DNA from: Clonostachys chloroleuca
Taxonomy: Eukaryota > Ascomycota > Sordariomycetes > Hypocreales > Bionectriaceae
Length of the DNA stretch: 64,000 bases
Direction of reading: 5' to 3'
NCBI GenBank assembly: GCA_037952775.1
Contig: JBANAY010000003.1
Coordinates: forward strand, 17,918,001-17,982,000
How positions within the stretch are numbered: the first letter of the stretch is position 1; each line of letters begins with the position of its first letter. A model generated the notes under the pieces. It worked only from the letters and a program-made list of their open reading frames with translations, had not been told where the DNA came from and made no database searches. Below, one piece after another: positions 35,746 to 46,244 of this stretch. The translations under genes and the position numbers were made by a program.

Positions 35746-38529
35746 ATGTCTGGCCGTCGAGATTTCTTGAGCCAGCCGGCTCCAGAAAACTATGTCGCTG
35801 GTCTGGGTCGAGGTGCCACGGGGTTCACCACCCGGTCTGATCTGGGGCCGACCAGAGAGGGACCCAGCGATGATCAAATGAAAGAGTTGCTCGCCAAGCG
35901 CGCAGCACAGCTAGGACTGGCCCCCGAGGGAAAGAAGGGCGCCGACGATGAGGCCGAAGACGAGGACCGATACCAGGACCCGGACAACGAGGTCGGGCTG
36001 TTCGCGGGCGGCGTCTACGACAAAGACGACGAGGAGGCCGACAAGATCTGGGAGTGGGTGGACGAGCGCATGGACCGAAGAAAAAGACAGCGCGAAGCTC
36101 GGGAGAAGGCCGAGCGCGAAGAGTACGAGCGCAACAACCCCAAGATCCAGCAGCAGTTCACCGACCTGAAGCGCTCGCTGGCGACCGTTTCGGACGACGA
36201 ATGGGCGAACTTGCCCGAGGTTGGCGATCTGACGGGGAAGAACCGGAGGAGCAAGCAGGCGCTGCGGCAGCGTTTCTACGCTGTGCCCGACAGCGTGCTC
36301 GCCGCCGCCAGGGACTCCACGGAGCTGGGCACGACTGTGACAGACGACGGCGCTGGATCCAGCACACGGGATTCCTCAGATGGCACGATGACCAACTTTG
36401 CGGACATTGGTGCAGCACGCGACAAGGTGCTCAAGTCCAGGCTTGAGCAGGCGTCGCAGAGCGCAGGGTCAGACTCCATCTCGGGAAGCGCTAGCACCAT
36501 CGATGCTCAGGGTTACATCACAAGCTTGAACAAGATGCAGATGTCGGAAGCGCAGGTCCAGGTCGGAGACATCAATCGTGTGCGCGATCTTTTACAGTCT
36601 GTTGTCAAGACGAATCCTAACAATGCGCTCGGTTGGATTGCCGCCGCACGACTGGAAGAGTTGGCCGGCAAGATTGTCGCCGCCAGGAAGACCATCGCGA
36701 AGGGATGCGAGCGGTGTCCCAAGAGCGAAGACGCGTGGCTGGAGAACATTCGGCTCAATCACGACTCTCACAACGCCAAGGTGATTGCGAAGCAGGCCAT
36801 CGAAGCAAACGACCGCTCTGTCAGGCTCTGGGTGGAGGCGATGAGGCTGGAACACATTCCAAGCAACAAGAAGCGCGTTATCCGCCAAGCCCTCGACCAC
36901 ATTCCTGAGTCTGAAGCCCTGTGGAAGGAAGCCGTGAACCTCGAGAATGATCCAAATGATGCCAAGTTGCTGCTTGCTAAGGCGACGGAGCTCATCCCAT
37001 TGTCTGTCGATCTCTGGCTTGCCTTGGCTCGTCTCGAGACTCCCGAAAATGCCCAAAAGGTTCTCAACAGAGCCCGTAAAGCAGTTCCAACATCCTTTGA
37101 AATTTGGATTGCGGCAGCTAGGCTACAAGAACAGCTCGGCCAAGGCCAGAAGGTCAACGTGATGAAACGTGCAGTTCAAGTCCTGGCAAAGGAGTCTGCT
37201 ATGCCAAAGCGAGAAGAATGGATTGCCGAGGCCGAGAAGTGTGAAGAGGAAGGGGCTATCACCACTTGTGAGAACATTGTTCGCGAGACTCTAGGATGGG
37301 GCCTGGACGAAGACGACGACCGCAAGGACACCTGGATGGAGGACGCCCGGGGTAGCATCAACCGAGGCAGATACGAAACCGCAAGGGCCATATACGCCTA
37401 TGCGCTGCGAGTGTTCGTCAACAGCAAGACGCTTTGGACAGCCGCGGCTGATCTAGAAAGAAATCACGGCAAGCGGGAATCATTGTGGCAAGTTCTTGAG
37501 AAGGCGGTGGAAGCATGCCCCAAGAACGAGGAGTTGTGGATGTTGCTGGCTAAGGAGAAGTGGCAAGCCGGCGAGGTGGATGGGGCCCGGCTGGTTCTGA
37601 AGCGGGCTTTTAACCAGAACCCGAACAACGAAGATATTTGGCTGGCAGCAGTCAAACTGGAGTCGGAGAGCGACAACGAGGAACAAGCTCGCAAGCTGCT
37701 GGAAGTCGCGCGTGAGCAGGCACCCACTGATCGCGTCTGGATGAAGAGCGTCGTCTTCGAGCGAGTTTTGGGCAACTCCGAGACGGCTCTCGACCTGACC
37801 CTCCAGGCACTGCAGCTCTTCCCCGCTGCCCCAAAGCTCTGGATGCTCAAGGGGCAGATCTACGAAGACCTCGGTAAGGTTGGCCAGGCGAGAGAGGCAT
37901 ACGGCACCGGAGTCAAGGCAGTCCCCGCTTCAGTTCCTCTCTGGCTGCTGTACTCGCGACTGGAGGAGAAGTCGGGCATGGTCGTCAAAGCACGCTCCGT
38001 CCTTGACCGAGCACGACTCGCAGTGCCGAAGAGCACAGAGCTCTGGTGCGAGTCCATCCGCCTGGAGCAGCGCGCGGGCAACACCACCCAGGCGAAGACG
38101 ATGATGGCCAAGGCGCAGCAGCTGTTCCCCAAGAGCGGGCTCCTCTGGGCCGAGAGGATCACCAACATGGAGCCCCGGACCCAGCGGAGGCCGCGCAGCC
38201 TCGAGGCCCTCAAGGCCGTCGACAACGACCCCATCCTGCTGGTTGCCGTGTCGCGCATGTTCTGGGCCGACCGCAAGCTGGAGAAGGCGCAGAACTGGTT
38301 CGAGCGGGCCCTCGTCCTGGATAGCGACCAGGGCGACACGTGGGCGTGGTACTACCGCTTCCTGTGCCAGCACGGGACCACGGAGAAAAAGGAGGAGGTC
38401 GTCACCAAGTGCGTGCTCAACGAGCCCCGGCACGGCGAGATCTGGCAGTCCGTTGCCAAGGATCCCCGGAACGCGAGGAAGGGGACCGAGGAGATTCTTA
38501 AACTGGTTGCCGCAGGGCTGGAATCATGA
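35746..38529 (+). CDS. PRP6: Pre-mRNA splicing factor PRP6/Prp1 (U4/U6-U5 tri-snRNP)
   Basis: Bridges U5 and U4/U6 snRNPs in the tri-snRNP before spliceosome activation. Single exon; using the ATG at 35746 gives 927 residues. The PRP1 N-terminal domain starts SGRRDFLSQPAPENYVAGLG and includes GRGATGFTTRSDLGPTRE, then an acidic stretch with DEEADKIWEWVDERMDRR and a Lys/Arg/Glu helix. From about residue 270 to the end there are roughly 15 HAT/TPR-like helical repeats (for example AARLEELAGKIVAARKTIAK, MLKGQIYEDLGKVGQAREAY). An in-frame ATG 67 codons upstream (35545) adds sequence unlike the family, so the shorter start is preferred. The segment 36877-36974 is the apparent source of a diverged copy in DIM1 intron 2. 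Confidence 0.95.
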   Translation: MSGRRDFLSQPAPENYVAGLGRGATGFTTRSDLGPTREGPSDDQMKELLAKRAAQLGLAPEGKKGADDEAEDEDRYQDPDNEVGLFAGGVYDKDDEEADKIWEWVDERMDRRKRQREAREKAEREEYERNNPKIQQQFTDLKRSLATVSDDEWANLPEVGDLTGKNRRSKQALRQRFYAVPDSVLAAARDSTELGTTVTDDGAGSSTRDSSDGTMTNFADIGAARDKVLKSRLEQASQSAGSDSISGSASTIDAQGYITSLNKMQMSEAQVQVGDINRVRDLLQSVVKTNPNNALGWIAAARLEELAGKIVAARKTIAKGCERCPKSEDAWLENIRLNHDSHNAKVIAKQAIEANDRSVRLWVEAMRLEHIPSNKKRVIRQALDHIPESEALWKEAVNLENDPNDAKLLLAKATELIPLSVDLWLALARLETPENAQKVLNRARKAVPTSFEIWIAAARLQEQLGQGQKVNVMKRAVQVLAKESAMPKREEWIAEAEKCEEEGAITTCENIVRETLGWGLDEDDDRKDTWMEDARGSINRGRYETARAIYAYALRVFVNSKTLWTAAADLERNHGKRESLWQVLEKAVEACPKNEELWMLLAKEKWQAGEVDGARLVLKRAFNQNPNNEDIWLAAVKLESESDNEEQARKLLEVAREQAPTDRVWMKSVVFERVLGNSETALDLTLQALQLFPAAPKLWMLKGQIYEDLGKVGQAREAYGTGVKAVPASVPLWLLYSRLEEKSGMVVKARSVLDRARLAVPKSTELWCESIRLEQRAGNTTQAKTMMAKAQQLFPKSGLLWAERITNMEPRTQRRPRSLEALKAVDNDPILLVAVSRMFWADRKLEKAQNWFERALVLDSDQGDTWAWYYRFLCQHGTTEKKEEVVTKCVLNEPRHGEIWQSVAKDPRNARKGTEEILKLVAAGLES

Positions 38530-39043
38530 GGAGACCAAATTGCTTCCCCCTCCCTGAGATTGAGGGGTCTAATCCTAATTTTCTTTTTTCCCTATAACTT
38601 TTCTTGGCTTATGTTGGTAAAATGTGCCTCCTTTATTTCAAGCGTTTGGTAATGGCACAGGAGTCAACTTGGGATGTATCACTTTTTCTTCTATTGTTCG
38701 GTTTTCGGGTGCAAAATGATATGATGGATCGCCACACTAGAATGACAGGGTAGACTGCCACGTGTGTGCATGTAGAAAAATAGATATATATTAAGGCTCC
38801 TAAGAAGAATGCCATGGCACTTGTTGATTTTCATTCATCGCGAGGATATGAATGTGAGCACATTGGCATGGTGGTCCGAATCATTACTGCCTGATATGTA
38901 CATAGGGATTCAAGGGGAAAACGACAAAGAAGAATAATGTAAAATTGTAACGGCTCGGGGGAGTTTCGAGGTTCCCTCTCTCAACGGCGGAGCAGTTGCA
39001 TGGACCGTGGGCTGCCGAGGGAGGAAGACCACAACAAAGCCCA
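38530..39043. other. Intergenic region between convergent PRP6 and a small membrane protein gene
   Basis: Facing 3' flanks with T-rich and A-rich tracts; no gene is seen. Confidence 0.5.
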
Positions 39044-39934
39044 TCACTTGCTCCCGCCAAACCAGCTGGAGATGCCGCCCTTGGCCTTGGCGGCGCCCTC
39101 CTGGACGGTGTTGTCGAACTTGTCGACGGCCTTGAGGGTCTCGGAGCGAGCCTCCTTCGCGTAGGCCTCGGCATTGCTCTTGAGTCGGCCGGCCTGCTTA
39201 TCTGCCTCGGCGACCTGCCCAAATAGCACCTCCGTCAGCAAAATGCGATCTAATGAAAAGCGGTTCGCGGTCCGGCAGTTGGGACGAAAGTGGATCTGCG
39301 GCATGGGGAAATGAAGGAATGGCAAAAATGTGGATTGCGGACGAAGCAGCGATTAATGACGTCAACACGGCTGTTTTCCTCGGATGGGCTCATCACCAGT
39401 TTGCCAATTGCCCAGCTCGCTGCATCCGTCGCCCGGCTGAATGTGGAACAGCCCAGCCTGCGCAATTGCGACGTGCGAAAGAAATCAAAGATGTAAAAAT
39501 GCAGAGATGCGAGTGTAAAGAAGGGGCCGAGATATGAAAACAGCACAAGGGATGGGCTTGGTGGGCCGAACGTACAGCTTGGTCGATCTTAGCACCCGCT
39601 TCGGCGCCGTAGCCCTTGAGCTCCTTCTCAGCGTTCGGCGAGTTGCCTGGGAGTCGCGCCTTGACGCTGGCAGAAGCCTTGTGCAGGTCGCCTATGCGAG
39701 AGGGGAAACGAGTCCCGTGGTCAGCTTCTCCAAACTCGATAGCAGATTTCGGGGAAAACCGCTTGGGCATGATTGCCTGGGTCATGCGACGGGCGCGGCG
39801 CTGGGGGAGGAGGACGACTTACTCTCGAACTTGTTCTCAGCAGCCTTTGCGTTCCCGCCAGCGCTATACAGGTAGTATCCCACGCCGCCGGCGGCAGCTG
39901 TCGCAATCAGGAGGGGGGTTCGGGACTTGGACAT
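39044..39934 (-). CDS. Small membrane protein, 'calcofluor white hypersensitive' type
   Basis: Exons are complement 39823-39934, 39576-39691 and 39044-39214; introns are 131 and 361 nt. The product is 132 residues. The N terminus (SKSRTPLLIATAAAGGVGYY, then LYSAGG) is a hydrophobic, glycine-rich membrane segment. The rest is an Ala/Lys/Glu-rich amphipathic helix (LHKASASVKARLPGNSPNAE, then EADKQAGRLKSNAEAYAKEA) resembling LEA-like helices, and it ends GGISSWFGGSK. Similar Pezizomycotina proteins carry the database label 'calcofluor white hypersensitive protein'; a direct cell-wall role is not shown by the sequence. Splice phases agree across all exons. The 361-nt second intron is long for this window. 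Confidence 0.8.
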
Positions 39935-40546
39935 GGCTGCGGTAGTGTGTTTGCTGTGTGTTGTTGTAGTAGGAGAATGTGTCTGGTATGCTGAGAAGGT
40001 TGAGGTTGTAGGCGATTGAGTTGGAGGAATGAGGGGTCGGCCGGAGCTTTATAGGAGAGTTGCATTTTGTTCGTTTTCAGCGAGCATCCCGTGGCACCTC
40101 CCGCATAACAGGCATGTTCCTCGATCCCAACGTCTAGCCTCGATCTACCACAGTCGTATGTGAAATGGTGACGTTGTACCCCGCCTGTTAGGCCCTGAAT
40201 ACAAGCACCAACACGCCAGTTTCCAGGCACCCAAGGCCCGCGGGGGGCTTAAGGTATTGCCTGCGAACTGTCTGCGTCAGGTACTGCGGTAACAACTGGA
40301 ACGTGGAAAGTCGCGTGTTGGCTAACCACCCCGCCAGCAGGGGGACAGTGCGGCAGGGCGATTGGTGATGCCTTCTTGTTGCCCAGCCATGTACCATGCC
40401 CATCTCAACTTTTAAGTAGACAGGTAATTATCGATCAGTCAACATCAAGTTAGTGGGCCAGTGGATATTCCTACGCCTCATGGGCCATGAACGAGATTGG
40501 GAAATTTGACGCTTTCATGTATAACTAGTACATACTGTCTGAGCTG
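39935..40546. other. Intergenic region upstream of the small membrane protein gene
   Basis: Contains the promoter of the minus-strand membrane protein gene and the 3' flank of the peroxin gene. No coding signal is seen. Confidence 0.5.
40047..40053 (-). promoter_or_regulatory. TATA box of the small membrane protein gene
   Basis: The minus strand reads CCTATAAAGCTCC; TATAAAG lies 113-119 bases upstream of the ATG at 39934, a normal distance for a fungal TATA element. Confidence 0.45.
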
Positions 40547-42569
40547 TTACTCTAGACTCATCCTCGACTCTTCACTGATCCCCCACTGCCCGCCGTCCTT
40601 GCCCCCCTTGTGTATCTCCGTCTCGACCTCAATGCCCAATCCCCTCGTGCTCTCGTCCTCATCAGCGAATACATCACTCGTCCGCCGCGCCCGCCGGTTC
40701 AGGTCTCTATCCACTGACGACCGGTCTGTAGGCCGTCTCCGTAAAGATGGAGCTCTGAAACCCCAAGACTTGGACGATGTCGATGCAAGAGAGAGCGAGT
40801 CATCTCCCACAGTGGCGATGCTGGATTGATCATCTACAGAGTGAGGAAGATGTTCCGCTATCGAATGGTCGAGTTGAGGCAGGACTGGCTCCACGCGCAT
40901 GCTAGGCGTAACCATCTTCTCCCCAACGGTGCTATAACCGCTGTGCAATTCCGATACCGTCACCTTTGGCAAGCTTGCGTCCAGCTCATGGGCGGCTGGC
41001 TTCTCCTCCATCTCAACCAGTTCGGCGTCGCGATACCATTTTCTGCGCCGGGTCCATCTTCCCCAACCATCCTGACCTCTGCGACCATTCGCCCACTGAA
41101 TATAATCAGTTAGAATACCAGAGGCTGCGATGTGACAAGTGTCGCGGACCACTCACCTTGTTATCATAGTAAATCCACCCAGTCTTGCCTACATCACCGT
41201 CGTAGTCCACTAATCCATGGTCATCTGCAACTCCGTCCACTCGCCATCGGCTCCCAGACGCCCATTTCCATCGCATGTTGCTCTCATCCTCAACTTCAGG
41301 AAGCTCAAATTCATCCTTGGGCGGGACGGGATTGTTATGCTCGTCCGTCCACGCCGGTCGCTCGTAGGCGAATAGACTAGTGGTCCAGCCCAACCCGACC
41401 CATCGGCGTTGGTTCTCATATATGATAAACGTAAATTTGACTCCGGCACTCTTGTCGCTGCCAGATCTCCGGTGGTTGACATTCAGACTTGGTGACTTTA
41501 TAGCCTTGGTAAGCTCTGATTCACTCTTGCCCGCTTTGATGCTGCCCTTCTTAGCTGCAAAATCTTTGGGCTTCATGGCTTTAACGGGCTTTTCAAACTC
41601 CAGGCCTGTAGTGATGGTGGCCACCCGTCGAACCATGGTGCTCCGCCACAGTATCGCCCTGGACACCCGCATGACCCGAGAGTGCCATGTCAGAATAAGG
41701 GTGCCCGCTACTAAGACGACCCGTCTTGTCGAAATCAGTTTCAACGGCGGGGCTGCTAGAATCATCCAGAAAGGTGTGATGATGAGAAGGCGCATGAAGA
41801 GGGCTGTAAGTGCCGGTCTGGTGGTAGCACTAGTGGGAGTACGCTGCGTGCTCAAAAAGTCTGTCATCTCGATAAGAGGCTCCAGCAGCGCATTACACCT
41901 GCCGGTGAGCTCTTTCAGAGTATCGACAATTTCGTCCAGAGTCTTCTGGTGCTTTGTGTTGGTGACCTCGGAGGTGTTCCTCGAATGTTTGGTCTGCTTC
42001 TCGCTCGTATTGGCCATGTTCCCCTTCGGCTGGCTCGGCCCTCCCGCTCCTGCATTCTTCGGACGTCCATCTTTGGATTCCCTGCCTGGTTCGTTCCATC
42101 CACTGCTGCTCAGAGGGCTGTATCTCCTACCGTACATACCCCCGATGAGTGAGGCACCGACCACCACAGGCCCAACCCATCTGACGACAATGTCACCGTA
42201 TAGCGTGACAGCCCAGAATGCGCACAAGAGCAGGAAGCTCTGCCACGGGTCCCCGGAGCTCCATGTCAAGAGGCCAGCAAGGGTATTGAGAGGCAGTATA
42301 AACGGGTGGCTGTAGGCAAGGGCGCGGGTGACCTGGGGAGGTGTCGCAAGGAGGAGAGGACTCTTCTGATGCACCAGGATAGTAGATCGACGGGCGGATC
42401 GGGAGGGAGTGTTGGCGGATAGTGTGACGGGGGAAAAGGCGGCGTATGTTGGTGGTGCGCCGTTGGGAACCTGGCCGTCGTAGGTAGGCAAGGGATTGCC
42501 AGAGGAGTTGTCGCGGGACGACATGGGGGAGCTGAGTTGTGACAGCCAGGGAGTCTCCTGATGACGCAT
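40547..42569 (-). CDS. Peroxisomal integral membrane peroxin, Pex23/Pex30-32 family (DysF domain)
   Basis: Family members sit in the ER and peroxisome membrane and control peroxisome number and size. Exons are complement 41157-42569 and 40547-41095, with a 61-nt intron (41096-41156); the product is 653 residues. Two hydrophobic regions (AYSHPFILPLNTLAGLLTW with the following 45 residues, and FMRLLIITPFWMILAAPP with VVLVAGTLILTW) form a reticulon-like membrane part. The DysF N module is WVGLGWTTSLFAYERPAW; the C module, WIYYDNK spliced to WANGRRGQDGWGRWTRRRKW, spans the intron. The start is uncertain: a microexon ATG-GCT-GCG-TTT at 42883-42894, followed by GTGAGT and spliced at 42557, would give MAAF in place of MRHQ with matching phase. 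Confidence 0.88.
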
Positions 42570-43591
42570 AGCTCAATATTAGCAAACAAGATCGTGACAA
42601 GCTTTGCTCTACTGGTGCAGTGTACCCAGGCCGATCAAGTCAATCAACGCTGATGATTCAAGTCGCAAGTCTGTGGTGATCGACGAGCCCCATGACGTGC
42701 ATACGTCTAGGTGCGACAAAGCATTACTCGACCAACGCCAGCATTGATGGCCAAAGAAGAAAATTCGCAGGTAGGAGGTGATGGAAAAACACAAAGGCAA
42801 GGAAAGAATCAAAGAGAGCTCGCAAGCTGGGGATGGTTTGGGGGAAGTAGGTTTCTAGGTTTGGGAGTGGGCGCCAACTCACAAACGCAGCCATGAAAAT
42901 GGGTGGCCGTGGCGGGTGTCTGCATGCGCTGTCGTGCAGTAGGTCTAGTACTTGGCCCGGCTGCTGTAGCCCGTCTGGTGGCTCAGGTCAGCGCAGCGTA
43001 GCGCCTCGGTCCAGGACTTTTAGGTGGTCTGAAAGCGCAGGCGGCAGCAAATGTCGACGTCTAGGTCATCGGCTGTCGCATAAAGCCCACTGCAGCGTTC
43101 CTCGATCTCGCGCTGTGTCGCGTTCTCAGTATGCAGCCATGGCATTGTCCGGCATATGTGTACATGGATGTCGAGCTTGTTTCGTCTTATCGCATGGTAA
43201 GAACGTCACCGAGGAGGGTGGCATGCAGGCGACTCTTTCTCTTCCTGGTCTGCCGCCTCGAGTGGTAGTAGTCGACGTGGTCTTCCTCGAGCGGTGCCGT
43301 CGGATGGAAGGGGATGAGTGAATGCGGGAGAGTAGTAAGTACTGCAGCAAGGACGGGAGAGGAAAGGCAATATGAGGAACGACCTGCCGCCCTCGCCCCC
43401 ATCTAGCAATGCCCATTCCGCCCGCAGATGTCGCCCGGCAGAGCTTAGTAGGCAATTGCCCTTCGGCTGTCACATGCAAATCCGGGGATCGCCCAGCCCT
43501 CCGCAGCACTCCGCGAAATGCTGCGGTGCGCAAGTGGTCCCCAGAACAAGGGTCAGAGGACCAGACTCTGGGTACTAGGCACATGCCAGAT

Positions 43592-43761
43592 TGACACTGA
43601 CACTGACTGACACTGACACTGACTGACACTGACACTGACTGACACTGACACTGACTGACACTGACACTGACTGACACTGACACTGACTGACACTGACACT
43701 GACTGACACTGACACTGACTGACACTGACACTGACTGACACTGACACTGACTGACACTGAC
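43592..43761. repeat. Perfect 16-bp minisatellite, about 10.6 copies
   Basis: The plus strand repeats CACTGACACTGACTGA without an error over about 170 bases. Because 16 is not a multiple of 3, all three minus-strand frames read the same SVSVSVSQCQCQ-type pattern and stay open, which creates three spurious overlapping ORFs. The absence of any variant copy suggests recent expansion or homogenisation. Confidence 0.97.
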
Positions 43762-43784
43762 AAGACACACTGATAACTTGCAAG

Positions 43785-43800
43785 ACACACACACACACAC
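43785..43800. repeat. CA dinucleotide microsatellite
   Basis: Eight AC units in a row, 24 bases after the 16-bp minisatellite. Confidence 0.9.
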
Positions 43801-44176
43801 GCTCTTGGCAGCCAGGCACACTTGGTGTCGACAAAAGAAAATAGATTTCAAGGAGTGACTAGCAGCTAACAAATCCGGAGTATATACCCAAAACAAAACG
43901 TTGATCATATATCCAACTTGAAAATAGCCCCATCTCTATGATAATCTCATATCGTATCGTGGGGTATCTATTCGCCGCATCGCATCGTAAGGTAGTCCGT
44001 AAAATCGAGACCGGTATCTCGTTGCGTCCAAGTCGATATCGGTCCCGAGCGAACGCTAATATAAGTGGTTGAATGGCGGCAATTGCCTCGGGATTGTGGC
44101 AGAAGGACATTGTATGTGTAGTCCTTCATGGTCGTCTATAGTTTTATTTTAAGGAACAAAAGAAAAGAGTGCGCGG

Positions 44177-44352
44177 TTACGAGCTGTTGCCGCCACACGA
44201 GCAGCCGGAGCCTGGAATCATGTTAGTGATTGGTCTCTGTTTTTCATTCTCTTCATATTCAACTCGTTAAGGTGAACAGGGTATGAGGATAGGCAATGCT
44301 TACAGCTGCCGCTACCGGAGGTGGAGCTAGTGCATTCACCGTCGCCAGCCAT
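44177..44352 (-). CDS. Metallothionein-like Cys-rich peptide, 27 residues, split by an intron
   Basis: Exons are complement 44304-44352 (49 nt) and 44177-44211 (35 nt), with a 92-nt intron having a GTAAGC donor and a CAG acceptor (44212-44303). The spliced product starts MAGDGECTSSTSGSGSCS and ends GCSCGGNSS. Its only Cys are at positions 7, 17, 20 and 22, giving the C-x-x-C-x-C cluster typical of fungal copper metallothioneins, embedded in Gly and Ser. The Neurospora copper metallothionein is of similar size but has seven Cys, so this may be a reduced or divergent member. The strong TATA box upstream fits an inducible gene. Metal binding is inferred, not shown. Confidence 0.7.
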
Positions 44353-44356
44353 TTTG

Positions 44357-44371
44357 ATATATATATATATA
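44357..44371. repeat. TA microsatellite in the metallothionein-like leader
   Basis: A pure TA run lies 5-19 bases upstream of the start codon of the minus-strand metallothionein-like gene, so it would be in its mRNA leader. Confidence 0.85.
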
Positions 44372-44510
44372 AGTTCAAAGGTAATAGAACCTAAAAACAA
44401 GCGTTTGGGTATAAGTGTTTGGAAAAAGCGTTTTCGTTTCGAGTATGAAACTCTACTTGAAGAGAAGAGAAAAGAAAAGGACTCAATGCTACCGGGAGGA
44501 TTGTTCTTCC

Positions 44511-44516
44511 TTTATA
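44511..44516 (-). promoter_or_regulatory. TATA box of the metallothionein-like gene
   Basis: The minus strand reads GGGCTATAAAGGAAG; TATAAA lies about 160 bases upstream of the ATG at 44352. A canonical TATA box is typical of inducible, highly transcribed small genes. Confidence 0.5.
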
Positions 44517-45548
44517 GCCCGCCCAAGGAATATTGCCTCACTTACAACACATGAATGTCGGTCAAGAGGATCAGAGTCCCTGGGCGGAGATAATCCACTC
44601 TGCACTATCAATCAATCATGGGATCACGGAATATTGCTATCTTGCTCCACTTCATGCCTTCAAAAGGGCTAGCCATCTGCAGAGAAGATGGAGATAAGTG
44701 CACGTCATCAGCACATTCAACCCTGGAGCATGCCAATGCTACAGCCACGGGCCTGCTTCGTCCTTTCACGTCGCAAGCATTTGCCTCTCATCTCATGCAG
44801 CTCCAAACGCTAACTCGTTTGAGAAGTCATCTCTATGCCGCCGTCGCTATCATCGCTTAGCCATAATAAGTCCGCTCTTGACGATACTCCTCCCGGTGTG
44901 ACGGTTATTGCTCCTCACTTCGGCTTCTCTAGTGGCAAACCTGTCTCGTCCCCCAATAGCCGTTGGGTGTTCACCAGGGCGCATAATGTATCCTGTGTTG
45001 GTATGTGTATCCAGAGGAAAGGCCCTTGACCCATCTTCAATTGCATCAAAAGAGCCTCTCTACCGAAAAGACCAACCCGTAGATGCATTCCTTTCATCCC
45101 ACCGCATAGGCCCAAAACTAATTTGCCCGGGCGAGTAGAGTAGAGACAAAATAACTATTACTCTTCATCGTTAGATCTCTCAACCCAAGTTGTTATGAAT
45201 TTTATGGTCAAAAGTGTATCGGCTATGTATCCAACCGTCTTTAGAGATGAGATCTAATTTCATAGTATGCAAACGAGACGACACATAAGAAGTAATTGAA
45301 AAATTGGAATCGCCGAGAAACTTTCCTCGGTGAATTGGATGCCCAATGAGTGAAAAGAAGAGCCATTTCAGACTTCCCACAGTACTCGCACATGGTACCC
45401 TCCTCAAAGACCATGTTGAGGAGTATATGTTGACTTGTCAAAAACCAGTTAAGGGCTTATGTATTCACACTGATAGACTCATTTCGCTATTTTGGAGCGC
45501 CTGATATTTTAACAAAACAGGCTGGAGTTACTTGCAACTTATACAGAA

Positions 45549-46244
45549 TCATAATATTATAACCATCGGTGCGTGGCAAATGTCTAGACCAAATAAAAGT
45601 GTCCCAATCCTAAACCGCATTTCGACTGGAACTTGTACTCCCCTGCCGTTTGTGATCTCTTTGATAAACGTAAACTCATCTGGGCTCATCTCAGCCTCCG
45701 GAGCTATGCTTATACTTGGCTGGACTGTCTCTTTTTTCTTCTCCCACGCCTGGAATATCTTGCTGGATTTCGCGAGGGCTTCTTCAGCGCATAAACGACA
45801 ACTCCAAGAACCAGGCCCGAATACACAACTCTTCTGTTCTTCTTTCTGGGATTTCAACTTGGCGGCCAGTTGCCCGAGCTGGTAGCTAATATCCTTGACA
45901 CGATCGGTTAAAGATGCATGCGGTGATGTCGTGATTTTTAACAAGTTGTCTTTCAAGGTTTCGACGACTTCGTTTTTCTGTGCTTGTGACTGCTGTCCAC
46001 GTTGAGAATAGTTTATCCCCTTGGTGGCTCTTCGCGCTGGTTGGATGCGTCTGGTTGTGCTTGGTGAATTGTCTGATCCTTCAGTGTCCAACCTCTGCCT
46101 GATAGCAAGATCCGAATTATGAGGTGACACCAGTTCCTCAGCCGCAATCTGGGCAAAGTGAGGTATACACAGCGGTGTGTCCCAGAAGGCCGCGGCAAGG
46201 GGCGATCGTGGGTGGTCTGCGGCCTCCATGTTGCATTTGGTCAA
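45549..46244 (-). CDS. Putative orphan protein
   Basis: Open frame of 231 codons from the ATG at 46244, or 226 from the second ATG at 46229. No domain is recognised. The sequence has a Gln/Lys-rich helical middle (SYQLGQLAAKLKSQKEEQKS), then SWSCRLCAEEALAKSSK with a CxxC pair, and a hydrophobic C-terminal tail (HAPMVIIL). There is no signal peptide. Composition looks protein-like, but there is no intron or homology to confirm it. It faces away from another small Cys-containing ORF at 46770; both may be lineage-specific. Confidence 0.4.
   Translation of the reverse strand: MTKCNMEAADHPRSPLAAAFWDTPLCIPHFAQIAAEELVSPHNSDLAIRQRLDTEGSDNSPSTTRRIQPARRATKGINYSQRGQQSQAQKNEVVETLKDNLLKITTSPHASLTDRVKDISYQLGQLAAKLKSQKEEQKSCVFGPGSWSCRLCAEEALAKSSKIFQAWEKKKETVQPSISIAPEAEMSPDEFTFIKEITNGRGVQVPVEMRFRIGTLLFGLDICHAPMVIIL

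Larger units (their letters stand above)
42570..44176. other. Intergenic region with minisatellite
   Basis: Contains the peroxin upstream region, a 16-bp minisatellite and a CA repeat (listed separately). The 260-codon minus-strand ORF at 43126-43908 is mostly a translation of the minisatellite and is not called a gene. Confidence 0.5.
44353..45548. other. Upstream region of the metallothionein-like gene and intergenic DNA
   Basis: Contains the metallothionein-like promoter at its left end. Beyond about 44700 only chance ORFs are seen. Confidence 0.45.

Noticed and set aside
39215..39575. Long 361-nt intron of the small membrane protein gene as another mosaic
   Set aside because: No block matching another gene in the window was found, so its length alone is not evidence of the same process.
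42654..42667. ATTCAAGTCGCAA also present here, as in the VAC7 and DIM1 introns
   Set aside because: Only 13 bases match; dozens of 13-base matches are expected by chance within 64 kb, and the flanks do not align.
43126..43908. 260-codon minus-strand ORF with a Ser/Val/Gln/Cys repeat
   Set aside because: Most of it is the 16-bp minisatellite read in one frame; the other two frames give the same repeat, so openness is a property of the repeat and not evidence of coding.
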